DNA of 64,000 nucleotides, from positions 1 through 64,000 of the forward strand of contig CANJRZ010000002.1 of assembly GCA_947476735.1 (NCBI GenBank). The letters run 5' to 3'. Of the stretch, positions 48,377 to 56,406 are shown piece by piece. The notes beneath the pieces are model-generated. The model was not told the DNA's origin and searched no databases. It saw only the letters and a list, made by a program, of their open reading frames with translations. This DNA comes from Sphingomonadaceae bacterium (GTDB lineage Bacteria > Pseudomonadota > Alphaproteobacteria > Sphingomonadales > Sphingomonadaceae). The translations under genes were made by a program, and so were the position numbers. How positions within the stretch are numbered: the first letter of the stretch is position 1; each line of letters starts with the position of its first letter.

Positions 48377-48470
48377 GCGCCAGCGAATAGTGACCGCTTC
48401 CCGGTTCCTCAATTGCAACTCCAGTGCGATCGTTCCCAAGATATATAGGTCCGTTTGGTGTCTCCCGCGC

Positions 48471-49220
48471 TTAGCGCTTCATGCAGGCAATGATCGCCGA
48501 CACGACTGCCGCGGTTTCCGCCACATCGCGGACCTTCACCGTATCCACGCCGATTCCGGCGGCGGGATAGTCGTTGCCGCCCGGGTAGATCGCGTCGCCG
48601 AGGAAAAGCATCCCGGCCAGCGGCACGCCGCTTTCTTTGCTCAATCGTTTCAGACCATAGCCTTTGTCGACGCCCGCGCGGGTGACATCGATCGATGTCG
48701 TGCCGCCTAGGTTGATCGCGAGGCCGGGCAGCGCTGCCCGTAAGATTGTCTGGAGAGCGGTTCGCTTGGCTCGATCGGGATCCCATCCCACCTTCGCCTC
48801 CAGCGGCGCGTCCTGGCCGAGGCCGGAAAATGTAATCTGGCTTCCGCGATCCTCGATCCGTTCCCCCCAAATGCGCTCGTCGGCGAGCCCCGCTTCCGAG
48901 AGCGCGCGGTCGAAGGCCGCGCGGATGCTCGCTTTCTCCCCGTCGTCAAACAGCTCAGCATAGACCCTGCGCCATCCGTCGTCGACGAAACGGTAGAGCT
49001 TCGTGCCAGTGGTCGGCATCAACCACAGCCGCTCCCGCGCTGCATCACCCGGTAGCCGAGAGGCGACTTGCCGGTCAAATTGCGGCCAGTCGCCGCCCGA
49101 TATTATAGCCACGTCGACCACGGCGAGCAGGCCCCCAAGCATCGCCGCCATCTCGGCGGACAAGGGTCGCTTACTCTCCGCAAGCGTTCCATCGAGATCG
49201 AACGCGATAAGGCACTTCAT
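48471..49220 (-). CDS. HAD-IIB family phosphatase
   Basis: 249 residues. Motif I FDLDGTLAES (D8, D10), a later lysine and FLGDAIYPGGNDYPAAGIGV as motif IV give a complete HAD-IIB active site, related to sugar phosphatases and phosphomannomutase-like enzymes. The substrate is unknown. It is the last gene of the metal-resistance operon, overlapping the P-type ATPase gene by four bases. Confidence 0.85.
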   Translation of the reverse strand: MKCLIAFDLDGTLAESKRPLSAEMAAMLGGLLAVVDVAIISGGDWPQFDRQVASRLPGDAARERLWLMPTTGTKLYRFVDDGWRRVYAELFDDGEKASIRAAFDRALSEAGLADERIWGERIEDRGSQITFSGLGQDAPLEAKVGWDPDRAKRTALQTILRAALPGLAINLGGTTSIDVTRAGVDKGYGLKRLSKESGVPLAGMLFLGDAIYPGGNDYPAAGIGVDTVKVRDVAETAAVVSAIIACMKR

Positions 49221-51727
49221 GCCGACCCGGTCCGATCCTTAAAAGCAAGCAGGCGAAGGGCGTTGAACACAACCAGCAGCGTCGAGCCTTCGTGCATCGC
49301 CACCGCCGGGCCGATGCCCAGGCCGAGGATCGTCGCGGGCACAAGGAAAGCGACGACGCCGAGACTGACGAACACGTTCTGGCGGATGATGCTGCGGGTG
49401 TGGCGGCTTAAGCCGACCGCGAACGGCAGATGCGCAAGATCGTCGGCCATAAGCGCAACGTCGGCCGTTTCCAGCGCCACGTCCGAGCCCGCAGCGCCCA
49501 TTGCGATGCCGACCGTCGCACTCGCCATCGCCGGCGCATCATTGACCCCATCGCCGACCATCGCAACCTTGTCCTCCCCGGCCAGTTTCTTGATCGCCGC
49601 CACCTTGTCCTCTGGCATGAGGTCGCCCCATGCCTCATCGAGACCCACATCCCTGGCGATGGCGTCAGCGACCTTCTGATGATCGCCCGAAATCATTATC
49701 ATCCGGGTGATTCCCATCTCGCGCAGACGCTTCAGCGCGACCTTGGCCGCCTCGCGCGGCGTGTCCATCAGCCCGATCGCGCCGATGTCCCGATCGCCCT
49801 TGCGCACCACCATCGTGGTGCGCCCACCCTCGCGCAGGGTGGCGATGGCGTCGGTTGCGGCCGCGTTCAGCGTGGGGATGCCCTCCACGCCGAACATCTC
49901 GGCCTTGCCGATCCATACCGTCTCGCCATCGACGGTTGCGGTAACGCCGCGTCCCGTCAGGCTTTTGAGATCGGTCGCGGTCGGCAGCTCGCGCCCGCCC
50001 AGGCGCTCGCGTCCGTCCTTCACGATCGCCTGTGCCAGCGGGTGATCGCTCAAGCCCTCAACCGCGACGGCGAGCGCCAACAGATCCTCTTCGCTCGCCC
50101 CCTCGACAGGCACGACATCGGTGATGCGGGGCCGGCCTTCCGTTAGCGTCCCCGTCTTGTCGAACGCGATCGCCTTTAGCGAGCCGAGGTTTTCGAGCGG
50201 CGCGCCGCCCTTCACCAACACGCCGCCGCGCGCGGCACGCGCGACGCCGGACAGCACCGCGCTCGGGGTGGCGATCGCCAGCGCACACGGGCTGGCGGCG
50301 ACCAGCACCGCCATCGCGCGATAAAAGCTGTCGCGGAACGGCTCGTCGATCACGACCCATGCGAACAGCAGGATGAACGAGAGGGCCAGCACCGCCGGCA
50401 CGAAGATGCGTTCGAACCGATCGGTAAAGCGTTGTGTGGGCGACTTCTGCGTCTCCGCCTCGCTCACCATCTTCACGACCTTGGCGAGCGCGCTTTCATT
50501 GGAGCGGCGCGTCACCTCGATCTCGATCGCGGCTCCGCCGTTGATCGTGCCGGCGAACACCCGCGACGTCCCCTCGACAGAATCGGGCTTCGCACGGGCC
50601 GCTTCGACATCGGCGACAGGTTCCTTGTCGACGGGGATGCTCTCGCCGGTGACGGGGGCCTGGTTGATCGCACTCGATCCCTTGATGACGAAGCCATCAG
50701 CAGGCAGGCGCTCGTTCGGACGCACGATCACGACGTCGCCGACCACCAACTCCTCAACGGGCAGTTCCGTGGTCTGGCCGTCGCGGCGCACCGTCGCTTT
50801 GTCGGGCGCAAGTTCGGCCAGAGCCTCGATCGCGCGCTTGGCGCGCCCCATCGCGTAATGCTCGAGCGCATGGCCGAGGCTGAACAGGAACAGCAACAGC
50901 GCGCCTTCCGCCCAGGCCCCTAGCGCCGCGGCGCCCGCGGCCGCGACGAGCATCAGCGTGTCGATCTCGAATTTCTTGAGCCTCAGGTTGTCGATGGCCT
51001 CGCGCAGCGTGAAGAAGCCGCCAAAGACATAGGCGCCCACATAGAGGGCGGTTGGTAGCCAGTCGGGCGCGCCGGCAACTAGCTTCTCGAGTCCGAAGCC
51101 GATCGCCAGCAGCGCGCCGCCCGCGAGCGCGAAGATCAGCTCGGTATTAGGACCGAGGAAATTGGCATGCGCGTGATCGTGGCCATCACCCGGCCCATGC
51201 TTCTCCGCGCCTTCGGCATGGCTGCCATCGCCGTGATCGTGCCCGGTATGGTCGCCGGCCTGATCGGAGCCAGTCCGCTTGCCCGGCTTGACCTTGAGCT
51301 TGCCCAATGCCGCGAGGATCGCCGCCTCGTCGATGCGCTCCTTGTCATATTCGACGCGGACGCTGCCCGAGGCGCTGGCATCGGCCTGTAGCACGCCGGG
51401 CATCTGGCACAGGGTCTCGCCGACGGTGCGGGCGCGGCGTTCGTGGCCGATTCCTTCGACCTGCCATGTCGCATGACCGTATCGCCCGCTGATATCGGCG
51501 CCTGCCGCCCGCACCATGTCGCGCACGCGTGACAGCGGCAGCGCTTCGCCGTCGAAATGGATACACAGCTTCGCAGGCGTGTCGCCATCGGCGGGCAGGA
51601 CGTGCGCGCGCTCGACGCCGGGCTTGGCGCTCAACGTCGAGACAAGGCGGCCCACACAGGCATCGGCCGCGTCTGAAACCTCCGGCAGGAGGACGGGAAT
51701 ATCGAGTTCGAGCTTTTCGGTCATCAC
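49217..51727 (-). CDS. P1B-type heavy-metal ATPase, SPC subtype
   Basis: 836 residues. The ion-path motif is S479-P480-C481 (SPCALAIATPSA), not CPC, and the last membrane segments contain AMHEGSTLLVVFNALRLL; both features are marks of the P1B-4 group, whose members export cobalt, zinc or cadmium (family knowledge). The phosphorylation site is D523-KTGTLTEG, with GDGVNDAPAM later. The N-terminus has two heavy-metal-domain-like folds without CxxC and a His-rich linker (GDHTGHDHGDGSHAEG, about 156-172). It starts in an overlap with the CDF gene. Confidence 0.92.
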   Translation of the reverse strand: MMTEKLELDIPVLLPEVSDAADACVGRLVSTLSAKPGVERAHVLPADGDTPAKLCIHFDGEALPLSRVRDMVRAAGADISGRYGHATWQVEGIGHERRARTVGETLCQMPGVLQADASASGSVRVEYDKERIDEAAILAALGKLKVKPGKRTGSDQAGDHTGHDHGDGSHAEGAEKHGPGDGHDHAHANFLGPNTELIFALAGGALLAIGFGLEKLVAGAPDWLPTALYVGAYVFGGFFTLREAIDNLRLKKFEIDTLMLVAAAGAAALGAWAEGALLLFLFSLGHALEHYAMGRAKRAIEALAELAPDKATVRRDGQTTELPVEELVVGDVVIVRPNERLPADGFVIKGSSAINQAPVTGESIPVDKEPVADVEAARAKPDSVEGTSRVFAGTINGGAAIEIEVTRRSNESALAKVVKMVSEAETQKSPTQRFTDRFERIFVPAVLALSFILLFAWVVIDEPFRDSFYRAMAVLVAASPCALAIATPSAVLSGVARAARGGVLVKGGAPLENLGSLKAIAFDKTGTLTEGRPRITDVVPVEGASEEDLLALAVAVEGLSDHPLAQAIVKDGRERLGGRELPTATDLKSLTGRGVTATVDGETVWIGKAEMFGVEGIPTLNAAATDAIATLREGGRTTMVVRKGDRDIGAIGLMDTPREAAKVALKRLREMGITRMIMISGDHQKVADAIARDVGLDEAWGDLMPEDKVAAIKKLAGEDKVAMVGDGVNDAPAMASATVGIAMGAAGSDVALETADVALMADDLAHLPFAVGLSRHTRSIIRQNVFVSLGVVAFLVPATILGLGIGPAVAMHEGSTLLVVFNALRLLAFKDRTGSA

Positions 51728-52329
51728 GCCGTCTCCGCATTGGTCTTGGTTTCTGCCCGCGCATCGCGCAGGATTTCGATGCCGCCCTTGATCGCGATAA
51801 GTGCGTTAGCCAGGCCGACCAGAAGGTCGGGCCAGTTCGTCCCCAGCCAAAGCACCAGCGCGCCCGCGATCAGGATGCCGCCGTTGGAGATGAAATCGTT
51901 GTAACTGAAGGTGGTCGCCGCACGCAGATTTACGTCGGGCTGTTTGATCCGCTGGAGTAGGCGCAGGCAGACATAGTTCACGACGCCAGCGATCGCCGAC
52001 ATGACCATCATCATTGGCCCGATCGGGTCGCTGCCCTGAACATAGCGGCGGCCAACGTCGAGCAGGATACCGCCGGCGAAAATGAGTAGCATCACGCCGG
52101 ACACCATCGCGGCCCGGGTCTTCCACGTGCGCCCGCGGCTGAGCGCGACGAGGCTCAGACCATAAACCGCAGTATCGGAGAGGTTGTCGACGCCGTTGGC
52201 GATAAGGGCGCTGGAATCGGCGATCAGGCCGGTGGCGAAGAAGCCGGCGGCGATCGCCGCGTTGAGCAGCAGCACAATCCAGAGCGTGCGACGCTCGTCT
52301 AACCCCTGCCCGTTCGGTGAAGCGGTCAT
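51724..52329 (-). CDS. Cation diffusion facilitator, short form
   Basis: 201 residues with four to five membrane helices. Metal-site pattern in the first helices (ATGLIADSSALIANGVDNLS) and later YNDFISNGGILIAGALVLW. It lacks the usual cytoplasmic C-terminal domain, so it is about 100 residues shorter than classic CzcD. It would export divalent metals. Overlaps neighbours by four bases. Confidence 0.85.
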   Translation of the reverse strand: MTASPNGQGLDERRTLWIVLLLNAAIAAGFFATGLIADSSALIANGVDNLSDTAVYGLSLVALSRGRTWKTRAAMVSGVMLLIFAGGILLDVGRRYVQGSDPIGPMMMVMSAIAGVVNYVCLRLLQRIKQPDVNLRAATTFSYNDFISNGGILIAGALVLWLGTNWPDLLVGLANALIAIKGGIEILRDARAETKTNAETA

Positions 52330-53009
52330 GCCATGATTTCCTCAATCAGGAGGAGTGCCAGGAAGCCGACGAAAAACATCGCGCTGATGAGCGGTGAGTC
52401 CGGCTTCTCGTGCGCCTCGACCAGCAGCTCTTCGGTGACGAGGTAGAGCAGCGCCATCAGGCCGAAGCTCAGGAATCCGGTAATCCACACCGGCGTCAGC
52501 AGCGCCACCGGCTGTGCGATCAGCGCGCCGATCGGCACCAGCACCGCCAGCGCGCAGGTGAGGCCTATCGCCTTCGCCTTGCGATATCGGCCCGCCAGAT
52601 CGTTGGTGAGGGTCAAGGCCAAAAACAGCACTTCGAGGGTCAGCGCGACGGCCAGCAGCGAACCCGCCTTCTCGCCGGCGATGAAGGCAAGGCCGAGAAC
52701 CAGGCCGTCTATCGCCAGATCAAGACCGATCGCGGCGAGCAGCGCGACAGGCCCCTCAAACCGGCTTTCCGCCGCCTTGAGCCCCAACATCACGGCGACG
52801 CCCAGCGCCCCGCCGATCAGCGTCGCAGTCGGAGAACCGCCGTGCATCACCAGCGGCAGAATCTCCGTCGCAGCGGCGGCGAACACCACGCCCGCCGCGA
52901 GATGCTGCATGGCCGCGACCAGCTTCTCGCCGGGCGTGCGCCATCCGGCGATCAGCGCGCCGATCATGATCGCGAGCATGGGGATCAGGGAGAATTTGAG
53001 CGCTGCCAT
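52326..53009 (-). CDS. ZIP-family metal transporter
   Basis: 227 residues from the ATG at 53009, seven to eight membrane helices. The conserved helices are visible as HLAAGVVFAAAATEILPLVM and AIGLDLAIDGLVLGLAF, with the metal-binding histidine/aspartate pattern partly replaced. ZIP proteins usually import zinc; in a resistance operon direction and role are uncertain. The frame is open upstream without sense. Confidence 0.8.
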   Translation of the reverse strand: MAALKFSLIPMLAIMIGALIAGWRTPGEKLVAAMQHLAAGVVFAAAATEILPLVMHGGSPTATLIGGALGVAVMLGLKAAESRFEGPVALLAAIGLDLAIDGLVLGLAFIAGEKAGSLLAVALTLEVLFLALTLTNDLAGRYRKAKAIGLTCALAVLVPIGALIAQPVALLTPVWITGFLSFGLMALLYLVTEELLVEAHEKPDSPLISAMFFVGFLALLLIEEIMA

Positions 53010-53040
53010 CGTCAGCGCTCCCCTGTGCCGGATCGATTGG

Positions 53041-53415
53041 TCACAGGTTCGTTGCCTTCCTGCATAGGACAGGACGCTTGTCCCCTTCCTCGATCTTGAT
53101 TTCGTTGCCCGTGAAGGTCGCACTCATCGTGTCGCCGACATATTGCAGCCCAGGCGCGGGCGCGGTCAGGACAACCGGCACCGTGCCTGTGTCGCGCCGC
53201 AACTCAAGGGTCAGCCCCTCATCCTTGAAGTCGATGAGGAGCGGGCGATTATCGTCGCACCGATACGGGTGACGTCCGGGGGCTCCACTCACGTCCCCGC
53301 TATCGTCAGCGTGAATTTCCTGTTCGGTTCGAGGCGCCTTGCGAGGCTGCTCAGAACAGCCCGACGACGCCAGTAAGGCCCCCATGCCAATGATCCCGAT
53401 CCGAAACGGTGTCAT
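53041..53415 (-). CDS. Lipoprotein with MliC-like domain 1
   Basis: 124 residues from the ATG at 53415. Signal peptide with lipobox ALLASSGC (Cys20). The mature part (YRCDDNRPLLIDFKDEGLTL, VVLTAPAPGLQYVGDTMSAT and VLCRKATNL) follows the pattern of membrane-bound lysozyme inhibitors (MliC): Y.C at the start, G..Y in the middle and a final C. A second copy is at 54465-54905. Confidence 0.75.
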   Translation of the reverse strand: MTPFRIGIIGMGALLASSGCSEQPRKAPRTEQEIHADDSGDVSGAPGRHPYRCDDNRPLLIDFKDEGLTLELRRDTGTVPVVLTAPAPGLQYVGDTMSATFTGNEIKIEEGDKRPVLCRKATNL

Positions 53416-53527
53416 TTGCGCCTCCGTGTTTTCTTGGCGTCGCGACAAGCAGTCAGTGCGAGCGCTATCGGCCCAAGGCCGGTGGCGGGCATAAACTCGG
53501 TCATTGTGACCCTCGAAAATCTGATAA

Positions 53528-54013
53528 TCACCCAAGCCATTGCGCAGCTCCGAGGACGATGGCGATCATGGCTATGACGCCAACCAGGAGCAGCTTTTCT
53601 TGGCGGGTATCGGCGACGTTGCGTATTCGCACCGCGACCTGCCAAGCAGGGCGCAGCGGGACGCGCCAAGACCCAGCCGCGATCCGGTCCAGCTCGGTAT
53701 CCGAGAGATGGAAAAACGATTTCACGTCAGCTCGAGAGCGTCCCTTGAGACCTGTCACGCGAAAAACCGGGTCGGCCCAAGCCAGGTCGATGGCACTTGG
53801 GCTCGATGCCAACGGTGAGGTGTCGTCGCCCGCTGCCCATGACGGACGTAAAAGCGTGATAAGCTGATGAGGGTGGCGTTCGAACAGAGATGCCCAGCGC
53901 GCCAAGCGCGAACGACGGTCGTCGCTCGAAAGTGCAGACACGGGCTCGGATTGGGCTCCACTCTTCGGCCATCGCCATTTCGCGCGCGTGTCTGTGGGAT
54001 GATTGTGCCTCAT
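53528..54013 (-). CDS. Hypothetical protein with C-terminal membrane anchor
   Basis: 161 residues. The start codon overlaps the stop of the MgtC gene (ATGA), which supports a real, coupled gene. A middle part (FRVTGLKGRSRADVKSFFHL, SDTELDRIAAGSW) and a C-terminal membrane segment (KLLLVGVIAMIAIVLGAAQW). No family recognised. Confidence 0.55.
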   Translation of the reverse strand: MRHNHPTDTRAKWRWPKSGAQSEPVSALSSDDRRSRLARWASLFERHPHQLITLLRPSWAAGDDTSPLASSPSAIDLAWADPVFRVTGLKGRSRADVKSFFHLSDTELDRIAAGSWRVPLRPAWQVAVRIRNVADTRQEKLLLVGVIAMIAIVLGAAQWLG

Positions 54014-54468
54014 TGCCGGTCAACCGGCTCGCCCCGATCTTCGGAGGCACGCTTCAGCGGACGAGAGCAGTGCAACGTCAGAAAGGTCGTCAGGCTGAGA
54101 ACCGCCGCGATGTCATAGAGACCATAGCCGACTGCGGCCCCCAGCGCTCCGGTCGCCCAGAGGCTTGCAGCGGTAGCGGTCCCAGAAGCCTTCCCGCCAT
54201 GCTTCAATATGGCGCCGCCGCCGATGAACCCGACGCCGGTGATCAATCCTTCGAGCAGACGTGCTTGGGCAGGAGACGTGCGTCCTAGAATTGCGATGCC
54301 GACAAGCACGAACCCGCAACTGGCGATGGCGACCAGCGGAAAGGTTCGGATGCCAGCGCTGCGTTCGTCCTTCTCCCGGTCCCAACCAACCGGAAGCGCT
54401 AGCGCATAGGCCAGCGCGAGGCTGACGATATGGGAAAGGGTTTCCCACAGTGGCGGCATCATCATCAT
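54010..54468 (-). CDS. MgtC/SapB family membrane protein
   Basis: 152 residues, four membrane helices. MgtC marks are LALPVGWDREKDERSAGIRT, the basic loop after helix 2, and GLITGVGFIGGGAILKHGGK. Members modulate membrane energetics and magnesium or metal stress responses. Operon member between the two MliC-like lipoproteins; overlaps at both ends. Confidence 0.88.
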   Translation of the reverse strand: MMMMPPLWETLSHIVSLALAYALALPVGWDREKDERSAGIRTFPLVAIASCGFVLVGIAILGRTSPAQARLLEGLITGVGFIGGGAILKHGGKASGTATAASLWATGALGAAVGYGLYDIAAVLSLTTFLTLHCSRPLKRASEDRGEPVDRQ

Positions 54469-54905
54469 GCGGCCGACCCTGCGGCTTGTCCGCTTGCCAC
54501 CTTGTCTGCTGACTCTCGATAGGCGAGCACTCTCTTGCAGGCCATGGCCCGCGCGCCGGGACGCTTGAGTGTAATCCGGTCGCCGCCTGAGATCGACACG
54601 TTGAGATTTGGGCCAACGTAGGTCAGCCCGCTTGCCGGCGAAGTCACTCGCACCGGGGTGGCGTTCGGTTTTGTCTTTATGTCGAGGGTCAGACCATCAC
54701 CGAGGAAGTCGACATCGAGGCGTGAACCATCAGGACAGGCGTAGAAATGCTCACCAATGAAGTCGGGCATTTGCCGATCACGGGATGCTTCGGCCTCGCT
54801 CTCGCTGATCGATGGCGAGCAGCCGAGCAGGCTCGGCGCCAGAGCAAGCCCGGTTGCGAGGATAATCCATCTAACCGGGCCGCTCTTGGGTCGCCGAGCT
54901 GCCAT
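54465..54905 (-). CDS. Lipoprotein with MliC-like domain 2
   Basis: 146 residues from the ATG at 54905. Lipobox ALAPSLLGC (Cys29). Mature part FYACPDGSRLDVDFLGDGLT, VRVTSPASGLTYVGPNLNVS and MACKRVLAY, the same MliC-like outline as at 53041-53415. The two are paralogues by layout. It overlaps the start of the MgtC gene. Confidence 0.75.
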   Translation of the reverse strand: MAARRPKSGPVRWIILATGLALAPSLLGCSPSISESEAEASRDRQMPDFIGEHFYACPDGSRLDVDFLGDGLTLDIKTKPNATPVRVTSPASGLTYVGPNLNVSISGGDRITLKRPGARAMACKRVLAYRESADKVASGQAAGSAA

Positions 54906-55022
54906 CTCCCCATATTTCCATGATCTTTCGCCATGGGCGTTCAGGGGTGCACGCCCATGGCGCGGGCCGTTCTCACACGGACACCCGAAGGACTCGTTGT
55001 GCGGCGGCCGATCCACAGTAGT

Positions 55023-55325
55023 TCAGTCGAATAATTCGCGCAGGAAGCCCTTGCGGCGACCATGTTGGCCCCGCTCGTAGCCCTGCTTCCCGCCATGATC
55101 GCCATGGCCCCGCTCGTCGAACGCCCCGGTGCGACCGCCGCCCGATGGCCGCGCGCTGTCGTCGCCGGCGCTGCGCTCTATGATCTTGTCGAGTTCGCCG
55201 CGATCGAGCCAGACCCCACGACATTGCGGGCAATAGTCGATCTCAATGCCCTGGCGCTCGCTCATGACGAGATCGACCTTACAAGTCGGGCACAACAGAC
55301 CTTGTGAAGTTCGGTTCTCTACCAT
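55023..55325 (-). CDS. TFIIB-type zinc-ribbon protein
   Basis: 100 residues from the ATG at 55325. LLCPTCKVDLVMSERQGIEI and DYCPQCRGVWLDRGELDKII are the paired knuckles of the zf-TFIIB domain. The C-terminal part is Gly/His-rich (GHGDHGGKQGYERGQHGRRK), perhaps metal-binding. Function unknown; widespread in metal and stress operons. Confidence 0.8.
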   Translation of the reverse strand: MVENRTSQGLLCPTCKVDLVMSERQGIEIDYCPQCRGVWLDRGELDKIIERSAGDDSARPSGGGRTGAFDERGHGDHGGKQGYERGQHGRRKGFLRELFD

Positions 55326-55400
55326 GGTGACACACTTTCTTTTGGATTGGATGAGCAAATGACTATCGCGCTCATGCCGTCCGCGTTCGATGCAGCTACG

Positions 55401-55898
55401 TCAGTCATTGGCGGCATCCCTGGGGGGTGGCTTGATTGGTCGGCGACGTTGCCGCGTGGTCTGTCCTGGCAGCCGAGATTGGCGGCGCAGGAACGCGAGA
55501 AAGGCGGCATCGTGATGCCGCATGTTGCGGCGCAGCCCTTTGCGCATCAATCGGCCGATCAGGACGCCGACGATCCCCCTGCAGTCGATCGAATGATGAA
55601 TGCGGACGCCGTTCGCGATGGGCTCGATCTCGTAGCGCTCGTCGAGCGTCAGGAAGCCCCGAACGCCCATCTGCCATCCGATCAGCTCGGATTTGACGAG
55701 CCTGTTGACGACCATCTGGGTCGTCAGCTTGCGATCGCCACCGAACAGGAGCCATGTCACGTCTATTTCGGCACCCGGCTCTGCCGCGCCGGCGATGCGA
55801 TACATTGGATGCCAGCGCGCAAAGCCCTTGAGATCGGAAAGCAGGGACCAGACCCGGAGCGCCGACATGGTGAATTCGATCGTTGTTTCTTCTTTCAT
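55401..55898 (-). CDS. SRPBCC-fold protein
   Basis: 165 residues from the ATG at 55898. The start MKEETTIEFTMSALRVWSLL, the WHPMYRIAG step and the strands TTQMVVNRLVKSELIGWQMG, with YEIEPIANGVRIHHSIDCRG, are typical of the START/Bet v1-like hydrophobic-ligand fold. Ligand unknown. The C-terminus is basic. The frame is open for another 51 codons upstream without sense. Confidence 0.78.
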   Translation of the reverse strand: MKEETTIEFTMSALRVWSLLSDLKGFARWHPMYRIAGAAEPGAEIDVTWLLFGGDRKLTTQMVVNRLVKSELIGWQMGVRGFLTLDERYEIEPIANGVRIHHSIDCRGIVGVLIGRLMRKGLRRNMRHHDAAFLAFLRRQSRLPGQTTRQRRRPIKPPPRDAAND

Positions 55899-56003
55899 GG
55901 CTGCCTGTCCTGTCCGACCATGCCGCGGGCAAACCGGAGGCCGCGCACAGGCGGCCTCCCTCCCGCTTTGCCGGGCAATAGATGAGCGATGGCGGAGCGG
56001 CGG

Positions 56004-56030
56004 GGGGGCTTGCTTGGTGCAAGCCTCCCC
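56004..56030. terminator. GC-rich hairpin between DUF190 and SRPBCC genes
   Basis: GGCTTGC (56007-56013) pairs with GCAAGCC (56019-56025), extended by GGGG/CCCC around one bulged base. It could act as an attenuator inside the operon. Confidence 0.5.
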
Positions 56031-56047
56031 GCGTGCCGGGCACGTGA

Positions 56048-56392
56048 TCATCGGCTCTGGCTTTCCAGCATCTGACCGGCCTTACCGCCAAGCACCTCCA
56101 CAGCCTCCAGGGTCATCAGTCCGATGCCTGGAATTTCGGAGAGGCCGTCGACAAAGGCGCGCAGATTCGAGTCGAGATCGACAATCTCGATCACGACCGC
56201 CCGATCGCTCTCAAGGACATGGCGTCGATGCACATGGGCTGATCGGCCGAACCCCACCATTGCCTCCAGGATGGTGGCACCCGCCATCTTCATGTCGCGG
56301 GCGCGAGAGGCGACAACCTCGAATACCTTGCGGTCACCGAAATACGCTGCCTCATCAGTGTAGATGCGCAGCAATTTTGCTTGTTCGCTCAT
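56048..56392 (-). CDS. DUF190 (PII-like) protein
   Basis: 114 residues from the ATG at 56392 with GAGGATATAAAC upstream. LLRIYTDEAAYFGDRKVFEV, ARDMKMAGATILEAMVGFGR and VVIEIVDLDSNLRAFVDGL fit DUF190, a small family with a PII-like fold often found beside metal and fluoride exporters. Probably a trimeric sensor. It lies directly after czcA. Confidence 0.85.
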   Translation of the reverse strand: MSEQAKLLRIYTDEAAYFGDRKVFEVVASRARDMKMAGATILEAMVGFGRSAHVHRRHVLESDRAVVIEIVDLDSNLRAFVDGLSEIPGIGLMTLEAVEVLGGKAGQMLESQSR

Positions 56393-56406
56393 GTTTATAT
56401 CCTCTC

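Larger units (their letters stand above)
48115..48470. other. AT-rich junction region
   Basis: A low-GC stretch (about 48110-48182) contrasts with the high-GC flanks and marks the border between the plasmid backbone and the metal-resistance block. It contains the insertion-sequence remnant described separately. No intact gene. Confidence 0.6.

Noticed and set aside
48210-48710. 166-codon plus-strand frame across the IS remnant and the HAD gene end
   Set aside because: Only about 30 codons resemble a transposase; the remainder is antisense to the HAD phosphatase.
53416-53535. Longer start for the MliC-like lipoprotein 1
   Set aside because: The extra 40 residues would precede a perfect lipoprotein signal peptide, which must be N-terminal.
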